Source of the DNA: Dunaliella salina | Lineage: Eukaryota; Chlorophyta; Chlorophyceae; Chlamydomonadales; Dunaliellaceae | Direction of reading: 5' to 3' | Assembly (NCBI GenBank): GCA_002284615.2 | Contig: MU069487.1 | Coordinates: forward strand, 235,633-267,524 | Length of the DNA stretch: 31,892 nucleotides | In this document: one piece after another, positions 1 to 11,600 of the stretch | How positions within the stretch are numbered: position 1 is the first letter of the stretch | How the letters are laid out: each line of letters begins with the position of its first letter | The notes under the pieces: model-generated | What the model was told of the DNA's origin: nothing | Databases searched by the model: none | What the model saw: the letters and a program-made list of their open reading frames with translations, nothing else | Program-made: the position numbers and the translations under genes

Positions 1-27
1 TGTGTGTGTGTGTGTGTATGTGTGTGT
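1..27. repeat. (TG)n microsatellite at window edge
   Basis: The window opens in an almost pure TG dinucleotide run with one TA interruption. It is cut by the window edge, so its full length is unknown. Confidence 0.9.
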
Positions 28-1960
28 GACAGAGCCTTGCAGTCAAGCGCTTTAACAGATGTTCTCTTGTAATCCCTGTCAGTATGCCAGAGACATACAC
101 ATGCCTTGTGGCGAAATGAAGTAGGCAACGAAAGTGGGCCAGGATCACTCGGAGGGACACAAAAATGGTACCAGTTAAGCCAATTCAAGGGGTGCATCAC
201 CCCAGATGCAACCGGCAGGTACTGATCCTGGCAAAATCTCACTTCCTAATGGCAACTGCCTTCAGACTCTCTAGAATCTGATGAATCTGAAGGTAGCCGT
301 TTCAGAGAGAGTCCGAAACAGTCTGTCTGAGGGAGCGCGTCTGAGGAGACTTCAGACTCCGCATGCCCCCTCATCCTTCCCATGCTACACATCTGGTACC
401 TGGTGACCCCCATGAGAGTTTTGCGGCTACTAGCAAGGCGCGGATGTACCCAAACTAAGGGCTCTGACCACTGCACCTGCTGGCTCGCAATCATTAAATG
501 ATGATCAACTCCTTCCAAACCGTGTTGGTGAACCTCAAGTTTACCAATTCTTCCAAGCATTCCTAACTTCCTTGAAATTCAAAGAAATTAGGGCATGACC
601 GCAAAGCCCGTTGCGGTCATTGCTACCCACATTTCCAAGAACTCCCTCCTGTCCAAGGAAGAGGGAAGTGGCTGCAGCTTACTGAGCTGCCTACAAGGGC
701 AGTCCTTTCATAAAAGTAGCAAGTCAAGCATCAGCACAGTAAGTAAGCAAGTAAGCAAGAGTAAGCAAGAGTAAGCAAGTAAGCAAGAATAAGCAAGGGC
801 AGGGTAGTAGCTTCTGGCAATGGCCATGTCAGGTGCGCATTCCGCAGCGCAGTATTTGTCCTTTGCCTTATGGCCTTCGCCCAATGGAGCTTCCACGGCG
901 ACAAAGAGAATGTGAACTTCCATTTTCCAGCGCAGTATTTGTCCTACTTTACTCTGTGCAGTATTCGCCTGCTTGCACATTCTGGCACCTGAGATTATCA
1001 CCCGGCTATGCTTGTAGAATTCCATCCTTCATGAAGGTTGTGTGAATAGCATCCCTGCAAGATTACAAGCGCATGCGGATGGTCAAGAACCTCGTCATAA
1101 TTGCCTCATTACATTATAGCCTGCAGTCATGCGTTTGACAGATGGCTCCTCCCTATTGTTAACCCAGTAAACCTTGAAGGTCAGGAAAGCGCGAAAGCCT
1201 CTCTTCTAAGGCAGTTCCTTGTGTGGCCCAGCTCACCTGGGCATCTGCCTGGACAGCAGCCAGTAACAGGAAAAGGTCTGGCCATGCACGCCCCTTGGCC
1301 TTCATGAGTGTTCTCTGGCCCTCAGCTGCGCCCCCACGCCCAGCGGGGCCACTGGAGCCTGAGAAGGGGAAGGAATTGGAGTGGTAGGCGGACCATGGTA
1401 CGCTGCTGGCGATGCCTGCAGCAAAAGAAATGAGTGGAAGAAGACAGAGCGCTCAATGGACGCACGGGGAAAAAGAAATGCACAGGAGCAAGTGCATAAG
1501 ACCCCATGGAAGACGTGATGCCTCATGTAATTCAAGCTGAGGTAGTAATGATGCACTTCGCCTAAGTCAGAAATCTCTTCCTTGTTGTCTTGAGCTCACA
1601 AACCTGGAGCAAATCTTCAGATGCACTTGCTGCCTATGCCTGGCTCGTGCTGACAGGCCTCCTCATTTTTGGGCAGGCGACCAAAATATTTCCTACACCA
1701 TGGTGCTTGGATAACCTCTTTCAATGCAAGCACAAGTGCCATATGTTGCTGGTGCAACAGCATGCTTCTTTCTGACCCACCGTTGGCCACTTAATGGTGG
1801 GTCAAAGCATAAAAAGAATGAAAAATGACAGGCGCCAGGAATGCGCAGGTCCAAGAATGTGTGCGGTGCATGGGGAAGGCATGCAGACTGGCATCAAACC
1901 TTGCCTAGACATGATCACTCAATTTCCCTGTGGATGTTTGAGCGGAATTTGAGCGGCCAC
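28..1960. other. No recognisable gene upstream of the coiled-coil exon
   Basis: Open frames here are short, overlap on both strands and show no domain I recognise. The stretch could hold introns and later exons of the minus-strand coiled-coil gene whose first exon ends at 1968, but no exon could be assigned with splice-site and protein support. A minus-strand open frame at 246-560 is the longest candidate and is unrecognised. A short direct repeat (CAGCGCAGTATTTGTCCT) occurs near 846 and again near 939. Confidence 0.4.
739..797. repeat. GTAAGCAA-type minisatellite
   Basis: About seven tandem copies of a unit close to GTAAGCAA, with occasional GA or AA insertions. Seen directly. No coding or regulatory role is apparent. 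Confidence 0.85.
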
Positions 1961-1967
1961 AGCTCAC

Positions 1968-2553
1968 CTACAAGAGCCCCCCCCAGTCTGACAAAGGCTG
2001 TCTCCAGGACCACCAGCTCCTGCTCTAGAGCTCGTATGGAGGCTTGCGCAGCGTCAGCCTGCTGCCTGGACGCTTGCAGTTGTGCTGCGAGATCAGCAAG
2101 CTTGCCATGCATTCCCTCCAGCTGCTGCTCCAGCTGCTGGGCTGCTGCTTCTGCATGACCATGCTGCACTTCTTCGTGCTGCTCCTCATCTGCTTGTACC
2201 TGAGAGGTAGTGGAAATGCTGGCATCTGCCTCGCCCCTGGCCTCCTCCATGCCAGATGGCTTTTCTGTACGAGTGTACGCAGAGGCTGCAGCAACGCCTG
2301 CATGGCTGCAGGTCTCCGTTGTGACAGGCACCTGCTCCTGCTGCGCCGTGTCTGCATTCATGCTCTCTTCTTGTGCTGCACCAGCGCGGATACCCGCTCC
2401 TGCCTCATTTATTTTACTATCTAATGTGGGTTGACTGCTGCAGGAGCTATCATCATGGCCTCCATCTGCAGTACGCTGGCCGCGCACGCCAGCATTGCAA
2501 AACAACAGGAGGTAGAAGAACAGGACACAGCCCAGTCGTGCTGATGCAGGCAT
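1968..2553 (-). CDS. First exon of a secreted or membrane-anchored coiled-coil protein (partial)
   Basis: On the minus strand an ATG at 2553 opens a frame of 195 codons up to a good donor site (GTAG|GTGAGC, boundary at 1968/1967). The exon ends in phase 1. The product starts with a short N-region and a hydrophobic stretch (CVLFFYLLLFCNAG) followed by VRG-Q, which looks like a signal peptide or signal anchor. An Ala/Glu/Gln/Ser-rich acidic region follows, then at about residues 135-185 a clear coiled coil of heptads rich in Leu, Gln and Ala (e.g. QQLEQQLEGMHGKLADLAAQ). No family is recognised and later exons were not found. If the donor is not used the frame stops at 1915 and gives 212 aa. It lies head to head with the HCF173 gene, 219 bp apart. 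Calling this exon real rests on the signal peptide, the coiled coil and the donor; the function is unknown. Confidence 0.5.
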
Positions 2554-2772
2554 GTGTGTTCAAACCACTGGTACCAGCCCTACATACTGGCCTTGCTTGT
2601 TGACTAATGGGCAACTTGTTTTAAAAGCATTTGTCCTCTATCCTAGTGGTTTTTGATGAAGGACAAAAATGGAAGAATAAGGTTCTGCACCAGCTTTTTC
2701 TGACAACTGTGACTTTACAATAAATTACAGTGAATCATAGTGAGACTCAGGGCTGGCGTTGTCTGTAGAGGC
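2554..2772. promoter_or_regulatory. Candidate bidirectional promoter
   Basis: This 219-bp gap separates the start codons of two divergent genes, so the control regions and 5' UTRs of both must overlap here unless transcription starts inside an upstream intron. It is AT-richer than the flanking coding DNA. It has an AT-rich patch (TTTACAATAAATTACAG) about 45-60 bases before the HCF173 start, but no convincing TATA box or known alga-specific element. The call is inference from gene order. Confidence 0.35.
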
Positions 2773-3666
2773 ATGCTGTTGAGAGGGCAGGCAGTTGGTA
2801 ATGCAGTGCATAAACACTCCACAGGTCGTGGTGTAGGCTCATTAGCAGTTCCCTGGAGACCACAGCCACCTCTTGTGCAGCAGACCAACAACAAGAGGCT
2901 GCTGCACATCGTGGCCAGGTCATCTGAGGGGCCTGACCCTGAACAATATGTAGGAAAGTTACGTGAAAAGTTCCTGCAGCAGGAAGCACCGCCCGCCTCG
3001 CCTCCTGCAGCAGCAGATGCATCACCACCATCACCCTTATCTTCGCCTGAAACAGAATCAGAGGGCCCTCGTGCAAGCACACAGGCCTCGGGACAGAATG
3101 CACCACTCTCCACCCCACCCCCTTCACAGCAGCAGCAGCAGGCCCAGCAGCAGGCCTCCGCAGCTGCAACTTCATCATCCCCACCCCAACAACAGGTTCA
3201 GCAGCAGCAACCCAAGCGTAGGCGAGGCAGGCCATCCCGTGCAAGCCGTGGCGGGGAGGGGCAGCGACAAGAGCAGCAGCCTGTTGACCTCAACCCGTAC
3301 ACACTAGGCCGCCAGGCGCGCAAAGCATTCGACGAGGTGTGGAGTCAAGTCAGCAACCTCGCAGCACCCACGAAGTCGTCGTCGGCCTACCTGGACGACG
3401 ACCTGCTGGAACCCAGCCGTGCGGTTGAGTTCGAGGCGCCCCAGGCTGCGTACACCACGGTGTTGGTCGTGGGCGCCACAGGTCGGGTGGGTCGCATCCT
3501 GGTCCGTAAGCTGCTGCTGCGAGGCTACAAGGTGAAGGCGCTGGTGCGGAGGCGGGAGGGCAAGGAGCGGGATGAGCTGCAGGCCATCCCTTCTGCAGTG
3601 GAGATCGTGGAGGGAGACATTGGGGACATGGACTGCTGCCAGGAGGCTGTCAGGAACGTAAACAAG
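2773..3666 (+). CDS. HCF173: HCF173 exon 1: transit peptide, linker, first Rossmann segment
   Basis: Codes for residues 1-298 and ends in phase 0 at AACAAG|GTGAGG. It contains the putative transit peptide (MLLRGQAVGNAVHKHS...), a linker full of CAG-encoded Gln runs, Pro and Ser, and a basic patch PKRRRGRPSR. A helix (NPYTLGRQARKAFDEVWSQV) comes before the nucleotide-binding VLVVGATGRVGR at 230-241. KALVRRREGKE follows strand 2, where SDR proteins often read the NADP phosphate with basic residues. Whether the plant protein binds a nucleotide is not settled by the sequence. Confidence 0.85.
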
Positions 3667-6600
3667 GTGAGGTGGGGAGCAATGGAGAGCGGGAGAGCTG
3701 AGGGGTCTGCTGGGGAGATGAAGGGCTCTTCATCTGTGCGTTGTGCGCTGTGGCGAAGACCCTGACATGTGACAGCACAAATGCATGCATCTAGGACAAA
3801 CACAATCCATGCCCCAAACCAAATGTCAGGATATTTTGATTTGGGCAGGCTGCATACTGAACGTGGACATGACAGGGCTTCGACTCTGTGATCTTGTGTG
3901 GAGTTCAGTACAGGTACTAATCCAAGTAGAGCTGTGCCGAGAAGGTGTCAAGGAAGCTTTCATGTAAGGCTCGCACAACTCTGCGTCAGGTGAGGCTTGC
4001 GCAGCCCCACACTCCACTGCAAATCATTTTTGAAAATGTCAACTGCAGTAAAGATCCAACTAATTAGCTAGATGCAACTGAGTGGTGAGCAAATGCTATG
4101 CGGGGGGGTAGCTGTGAATTCTGTTTCCTCCTTTGCATGACGTGTGCATCTTGGGCATCCAGTCCGTCCGTGCCCGGAGGGGAAGTCTTTGATGTTTCAA
4201 GGTCTGCATAGGCCAATGCACTTTTTCTTGCATGCACTGCATGGTCACTTCACACTGTGTCAGTAGCATTCCAGCAGCATTCAGAAGTGCAGCATGGCTA
4301 TGCGAAGATGCATTGCCTCCGTGCATCCTTGCAGAGCCGCGGGGGGTGCAGGTGCGCAGCTCAAAGAAGCTTAAAAAGACGGCTGTTTCGCCAAGCAATA
4401 TGTTCAGTCTGCTGCCCTTATATCCTGTAAGTAGGGTTTTTTTGGAGGAGTGGCCCATCCAATAAGCCAGCAAAAATGAATGAGGTGCGCAGGCTTCTGT
4501 ACATTCTTCTTGTTTTAACTTTTCACGGGTTTACACCAGGAAGCCGCCAGTCAAAATGCATGACTGCTCGGCTTAATTGAATCCACCCTTGTTCTCTGGC
4601 TCTATGCCTTCTTACCCACTTCACGGGGGTGTTTCTGAAGAGCCTTAAAACGAAAAACTTATGAGCCACATACAGGGAAACACCAATCAAGGCCTTGCTG
4701 GTGGTTGTGGACGCTATAGACACAGGATTTGCTTGACCATCCTCGCATCAGACCATGCTGTATAGAAACACCACTACCGTTTCTTCGGACCCTTTATATT
4801 GTGGAACAAGTGCTGTGATTTGCCCTGAAGAAGAGTGGAGCTGTACCACAAAGCTCCATGGATGGATGTGTGCCTGGTCATGGATGCAGAAATCTGATTC
4901 AAGGGCTTACAGCCTATAGATCTGCAAGTGCGACGTGCAGTTTGCTTGCTCATCATTGACATGCGTCATTGCCTCAGTGCATGCTCACACTGGTTGAATC
5001 CCCTCCATGCCCTCGCCCTCAGTACGGATTCTCTTCTGTGCAGCTGCCCACGCGCCCATAATATCAGGCCTGTATTTCTGCCTGTGAATGTTGGCACTGG
5101 TTCACACTCCTTCATGCCCTTGTTCTGCCTGCAGATTATCTTTTGTGCTGCTGCCCGCACACCTATTACGGCAGACCTGCTTCGAGTAGATGACCGGGGT
5201 GTGGTCAATATTGCCAAGGCCATGCAGGTAGGTCAAAGGGGCACGGAATTATGCATGTGCAGCCACGCCATCAGATTGATATGCTGATACTTGATGTAGC
5301 AAGTATCTGTGCTTTCCTTCTGGAAAAAAACTCTTGGTCTGTTTTGTTTGAATTTATCATGGTGTTGGCAAATACGATGGTGCATTCAAACAAAGCGGAC
5401 CAAGAGTTTCGCCCTTAAAATTTCTTGATTGCAATGCCACTAGTCGTGCGTGTAAGACTTCAGTACTCTTCCAAACCTGTGCTTAAAGCACTATCAAGCA
5501 TTCTAGGGTGCATCATGAAGGGAAGCAGGTAACGAGAGGATGCGGTGAGTTTGTGGCAACGCTCTGCTCATCCACAATGTTGGCCAGCTCACCCAAATCC
5601 TAGAATTCGTAGTGAGCGCCGTGTTTGCCTGGCATTCAATTCATGCAAGACTGTTCTTTTGCCCTGAAAAAGAACAAGTCAGCAGCAGCGACTCGTGGTT
5701 GTTCTTGTCAAGGACACCTGGCAACAGAGTGTCACAAGTTGTATTGACAATGTGCAGCTTTCTCTCAGCATGCCATTAGTATAATGTTTCACAAAGGTCG
5801 GGCAGACCCCCCTTGCCCAGGGCCCCAAATGTGCCAGAACTTTTATTTTTGCGCTGTACTGCATTGAAAGAGGAAAAGGTCATCGAGTGGACCAGCTCCC
5901 AGCTGTAACTCTAGATGATACATGCAGTGACCTCATTCCATGGATGCCCTTCCTTCACGAGTCTAAGCTGTTCCCAACACATCACTGCCACTCTTCCTCA
6001 GGACGAGTTCGTACGGCAAGAATTCCGCAAGCGGTTACAAGAAGCCAAGAATCACCCAGAGATGATGAGGAACCAGAAAGCCTTGCGGCGCACCTACTCC
6101 CGGGTTTCCAAGCGGGAGATTGCGGATTTTAGCCAGGTGGGTGAATTGGGGAGTCTGGCACGATCTCCCTCCATCTTCGTTTCAGAATGTTGGGGGCCCA
6201 GCTGCGGAGGGTGACAACTGGGAAGGAGGCAGTGCTTAAATCAATGCCTACATGCTCGGAAACTTGAGGTGGATGGACCCTTTAGAGCCAACCTTCCTGC
6301 ACAGGTTGTGCGATCTAGTTGATGATGGTCATTGTGGCTCCCCCCCCCCCAAGTGTGCTGCCATTTGCCTTCAGCCTCTGTAGGCGTACCACCAGTTGCG
6401 GTGGAATGCTGTTTTCTGTGGCACGCCAGAGGATCTCATGCGCCAAAAGCGGGGCCAGACAGTTCTGACCTTTGCAAGCCAACCTGTCTGCCTGCAGAGG
6501 AAAGGTTTGACTCGTTGGTGGTGGTCATTGTGGCTCCACCCCTACCAAGTGTGCTGCCAGTTGCCTTGCGCCTCTGTAGGCGTACCACCAGCTGCGGTGG

Positions 6601-8638
6601 AATGTTGTTTTCTGTGGCACGCCTGAGGATCTCATGCACCAGAAGCAGGGCCAGACAGTTTTGACCTTTTCAAGCCAACCAATGTGTGAACTGGTTGGTG
6701 ATGGTCATTGTGGCTCCATCCCCACCAAGTGTGCTGCCATTTGCCTTCCGCCTCTGTAGGCGTACCACCAGCTGCGGTGGAACGTCGTCTTCTGTGGCAC
6801 GCCTGAGGATCTAATGCGCCAGAAGCAGGGACAGATGCCCGACAAGTTCACAGCCAAGAGCAAGGCAGACGTGTTCATTAATGAGGAAGAGAACCTTGCG
6901 TTTCAAGGTGTGTGCCAGTTTGGGTGCTGCTCTCCCGACGTTGGCTGCTGCATCAGTTACAGGTTCCACAGCAGAGCTATCGGTCGCGCTGCATGACTGC
7001 TAGGCTAGAACATAAAGTAGGAATTTTAAAAGTTTGTTTGCTGCTGCTTGGATGACTCACAACGATGATCCTGCCCACCAATACATTCAGCCATGTTGAA
7101 GGGAGGGGGGGGGGGTAAAGGGTTGGGACTGGTTCGATGCGCTATCAAGTTCGCGATAAACATTCCAACTTTCACAGACGTGGATTCTGACACCCGAGCT
7201 TAGCAGGCTGTATCGGTTCTTCAAGCATGGCAGCGATCTCAGTGAGCAGCAGCCTCAGAAGTGCAGTGTGCACTCGCATTGCACCATGCTGGATTGCAAA
7301 TGCAGCAGAATGCTTTGGCAGAGGTCGACACATGGGTGGGGCAAAAGTCAGAACACAATGGCTTATTCACATGGGCACCATACAGGTTGCTTACCCAGCA
7401 GAACGCTGTGGCAGAGATTGGTGCACAGGTGGAACATGTGTTGAACTGGCTCCACGCAATCTCTTGCTGGTGTGCACCATGCTGGTTTGCATGTCCAGCA
7501 GAATGCCTTTGTTGATGGTGGCACAACCTATGCAGACAATGACACACTGAAGGAGGAAAAGCTTGAGCTGCTGAGCGCCCTCGCGCGTGCATTACGCGCA
7601 GGCTCGCTCATCCAGCGGAATGCCTTTGCGGAGATTGGTGCGCCTGTGGAACAGAAGCTGCCGGGTGGTGACCCTCGCACTGCCAACACAGAGGGCCTGA
7701 CGCTGCGTTTACGCGGAGATGGCAACATCTACACCTGCATACTTACCACAGGTACATGCTCAGGAGGGCGCTGCAATCCTGAGCTGGGCAAGTGCACACA
7801 CAGGTTGGCTGAGCAGGCGCCATACAAGGGGACCAGGGGAGGTGTGAGGGAAGCGTGTTCAGTCTTAGCCGATGCTTTCCTTGGAAAATTCAGACGGTTA
7901 TTCCATGTCGTATCATTTTATGGCATGGACAAGCATGGAGGTGCTGTGAAAGCCTGCCCTCACCACTATGATAGAGGTCTCATGAGAAGCAGTCCTACTT
8001 CCTGATGCAGAGGATAGATGGCCGAGTTTGTGACGTACGGAACTGCTGGTCCACTCTCTTGCTGTGCAAATTATGGCCAGGACTTTGTAAAAGCCTGCCT
8101 CACCATTACAGTAGAGGCCCCACGAGAGGCAATCATCGTTCCTGAAGCAGAAAATGAATGGACCAGACTTGTGAAATATGGAGCTGCCGGCCTGCTTACT
8201 TGCATTGCAGATGATGGCCGGTATTATGCGCGCTTCCCCACCCGCGTGAACGCCTACTCCTCCGTGCGGTTGCCGTACAACGCATTTCGCGCAGCCCAGC
8301 AAGGCCAGCCACCCTTGAACTCTGAGACAGTGAAGCATATAGCCATCAGGTGGGCATGATGTTGATGCTGGCTAGACTTATTATTTTCTATGATGGCGTC
8401 CAGCAAGGCCGGCCACCCCAAAACTCAGGGACAGTGAAGCATATAGCTATCAGGTGGGTGTGAATTGGATGCCGGCTGAAGTTGACCTGTGTTGGCGTCC
8501 ATGAAAGGTTGCCACCCCAGGAAGCTGAGATGGTGAGGCATATAGCCATCAGGTGGACGTGAAGCTGACGCTGGCAACATGTGACTCTGATGCGTTGACG
8601 CCCAGCAAGGCCAGCCGCCCCTGAGCTCAGAGATCCTT

Positions 8639-8690
<52 letters not shown>

Positions 8691-11600
8691 GGCACCCAGC
8701 AAGGGCTGCCACCCCTGAACCTGGAGACAGGGAAGCATTTTGCCGTCAGGTGGGCTGGACGCAGACACTAGAGTCTCCTGGCTATTGGCTAGACCTTTTT
8801 TCCTTCAATGTTGGCACCCAGCAAGGGCTGCCACCCCTGGACTTAGAGACAGTGAAGCATGTAGCCATCAGGTGGGCCGGAAGCTATCGCCAGTTGAATG
8901 TGACTTTATAGATGGTGATGCCCAGGAAGGCCAGCCACCCCTGAACTCAGAAACAGTGAAGCATATTGCCATCAGGTGGGTGTGATGATGACAGTAACTT
9001 GACCTACCTTTTCCATGTTGGCGCCCAGGAAGGGTAGCCATGAATTTGACTTTTTTAATGTGGGCCAGGAAGGGAGCCATAAACTTGGCCTTTCTGTCTT
9101 GGCCTCTAAGGGCAGTTTATCTCCTCAGCTTATCCTGAGACGGTGAAGCATACAGCGATCAGGTTGGTAGAAGGGGGAGCTGTCAAGAAGATGGCGGCAA
9201 GTTTGCAGATAAGTGGGCAGCAATGCCATCAAGGGATGGCCATGCAGCAAAGGCCATGGCCATGGATTCACAGCCAGTGGCACTAAGAGATGGGTTGACA
9301 GCAAAGCGTGCATGATAGGCACGTGCCTGGTTTGTCACGCTGGTGCCCTGTAGATTCGAAGCTGACGACTTGCCGGCTTGGCTCCACATCGTTCTGTCAA
9401 GTAACCAGGCACAAAAGACTTCAATGGTGGCGCAGGTCTCCAACATGTTGGTTGGCTCGAAGGGAGCTGTGATTGCCTGGGTTTAATGTTTTGCCCTGGA
9501 CCACCTCTGAATGACAAAGGCATCAATATCACCCAACAGCACCACCACAAACGGGCCCCCCAATTCAGGCCTGTCTCGCTCATACGTGTTTGACTTTATC
9601 TTAGCAACGCCTGCACAATTCCTGGACCTGACAAGTGCATTGGATGGCTGCTTCACTGCTCCACAAGGAGTTGAAACGATGGTGGGGTAGGATGCAGCAA
9701 GTGGGCAGCAGGAGCAGGTTGGGCTGTTTTGCACCCATCTCGACGAATGTGGGTGCGGAAGGATTGGACTTCAGCCAGCTCGCCCGTGCTTCAAGCCAGC
9801 ACCCTCATCATGGCAAAGAGTTGCAGGGGAACACAACGTTTCAATCAAAACTTAGATAGGCTCAATAAGTGGCCAGGCTGAAAATTGGAACACTGAAATG
9901 CTTGCTGATTCGCATTTTCCATTTCATGCGTGGCTGACTCATCAAGCCCATCTAAGTTTAGATTGAAACGTTGTGTTCCCCGGCAACTCCATGCCAAATT
10001 GAGGGCGCAAGCTTGCAGCAGGGGCAAGCTGGCGGAAGTCCCTTCCTCCAAGCTCACGTCCGTCCCGAAGGGTCCTCCACCAGCACGCTCCTCCCCCCCC
10101 CCCTGAAAAAAAAAACCTGACACCACAGCATGAGTAGGTGACCTGTGGGCAGCTTAAGTCCGGGAGCGCTTGTCGATGCGCACAAGTTAGGAAATCAACC
10201 TTTTTCTGCCAAAATGTCTGCAAAACAGCCCTTGAGCCACGCAGAGGACCTCCACATGCCACCTTTTCAGCAAAACTCATCGCATGGGATACTAAAACAC
10301 CTGCACGCTCAGGGAATGCAAGGGTGTTTGCAGAAGGCATGAACAGCTCAGTGAGACTGGTTGGGAGGATCCATGCATGGGGACGACCAAGTATCATATA
10401 CACATTGACACAATGTTCACATGGTGACATAGGCACAAGCATCGCCGACACCATCCTTTAGCACAAATACCACCTGGTGATACTGACACAAGCTTGAAGG
10501 ACAAGGTCCACTCTTGCAATGTTGAGGGAGCAGCAAGAAAAAAAAAAGTACCCAAGCAGTGGAAACCCACATCAATTAAGAAAAGGGGGCTTCATTTTGT
10601 AGGTTCAGTCACGGGGGCGGATTGCAGCTCGGGGCGGTCTTCATCATTTTCCCCATTGGTGCGCAGACCGTATGACCCACGATCAAGCTCAGACAGAGAG
10701 AAGTGCGGCAGGCAGAGAAAGAAGGCAGGACCTCCACAACAGCTGGCATCATCCGTTTGTTCATGAGCCACAAGACTGGCGGCTCAGGGACAAGAAGATT
10801 GTGCTTGCTTCGAACAAATGTTTGCATCTGTCGGGTTCAAGGTGACTGATGCCAGCTTGAGATGCTATCCTATATGCTGGGTCAAATGTGAACTAAACAC
10901 CAGGTTGAGATGCTGCCCCACATGCTCAATAAAGCATGGAGCAATCCATCTCAAGCCAGCCTGTTGGATAACATCTCAAGCCAGCATTCACACGATTTGC
11001 TCTCGAACCCTAGCAGTAAGATGTGCCAAAATTTTGCATGCGGACAGGAGAAATGCTGGGGACTTGACTCTCCATAAGAATGCAGCACCTAGTGGACCTT
11101 TTGGCTCAATGATCTGTAGGACAGGGAATCATGGTTACGGACTCGGTGGAAACGTCCAGAAGACGAACCTGGTAAAGGGTCTGTGAAATCACACCCTGTG
11201 ATGGGGTTGGACACTTCCTGCAAGCAAAGGGCTGTCCTGCCTCCTGATGCACAATCAGTGATTCAAAACACTGCTTGCAGTGTCCATCATAAAAATTAGA
11301 AAATTTTTTTAGTGTACCATTTGTTGCGAATCGCATTCAAAGCAAGCGATTGGGAGTGTCGACTGATGCATGTTTGTGTTTGCTCACCTTATCTGTGGTT
11401 TCAACTGAGCAAGCTCTGGCGACCAGAGGCTGAATTCCAGCTGACATGCTCCCCTGGCCTTCCTGCTGAAGCTTGGCCGTATGGACACACGCATGTGCGT
11501 ACTCCGGCACTAACAACCATGTAGGCGCGTGTTCTGACGTGCGCACAAAGCAAGGAGGCCCCTGACATCAGCAGTGGACTCAAGCACTCACTAGCCCTTC

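Larger units (their letters stand above)
3667..5134 (+). other. HCF173 intron 1
   Basis: A GT-AG intron of 1468 bp. It contains one decayed copy of the exon-1 end with its own donor (about 3926-3968) and one decayed copy of the exon-2 start with its own acceptor (about 4990-5075); both are listed separately. No independent gene is seen in the rest. Confidence 0.8.
6908..7601 (+). other. HCF173 intron 4
   Basis: A GT-AG intron of 694 bp with acceptor ATTACGCGCAG. It contains an orphan exon-like piece at 7178-7200 and three echo units of the exon-5 start. Confidence 0.75.

Noticed and set aside
2740..2772. Upstream extension of HCF173 to a GTG codon at 2740
   Set aside because: Nuclear genes of algae start at ATG almost without exception. 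The ATG at 2773 is the first in frame and gives a normal transit-peptide start.
8388..8768. Minus-strand frames with poly-Gln or poly-Asn
   Set aside because: Produced by the (TTG)n microsatellite inside the exon-6 array.
8350..9166. CRISPR-like array
   Set aside because: The repeats are about 100 bp, degenerate and contain coding sequence of the adjacent exon; there are no short identical repeats with unique spacers. The host is eukaryotic.
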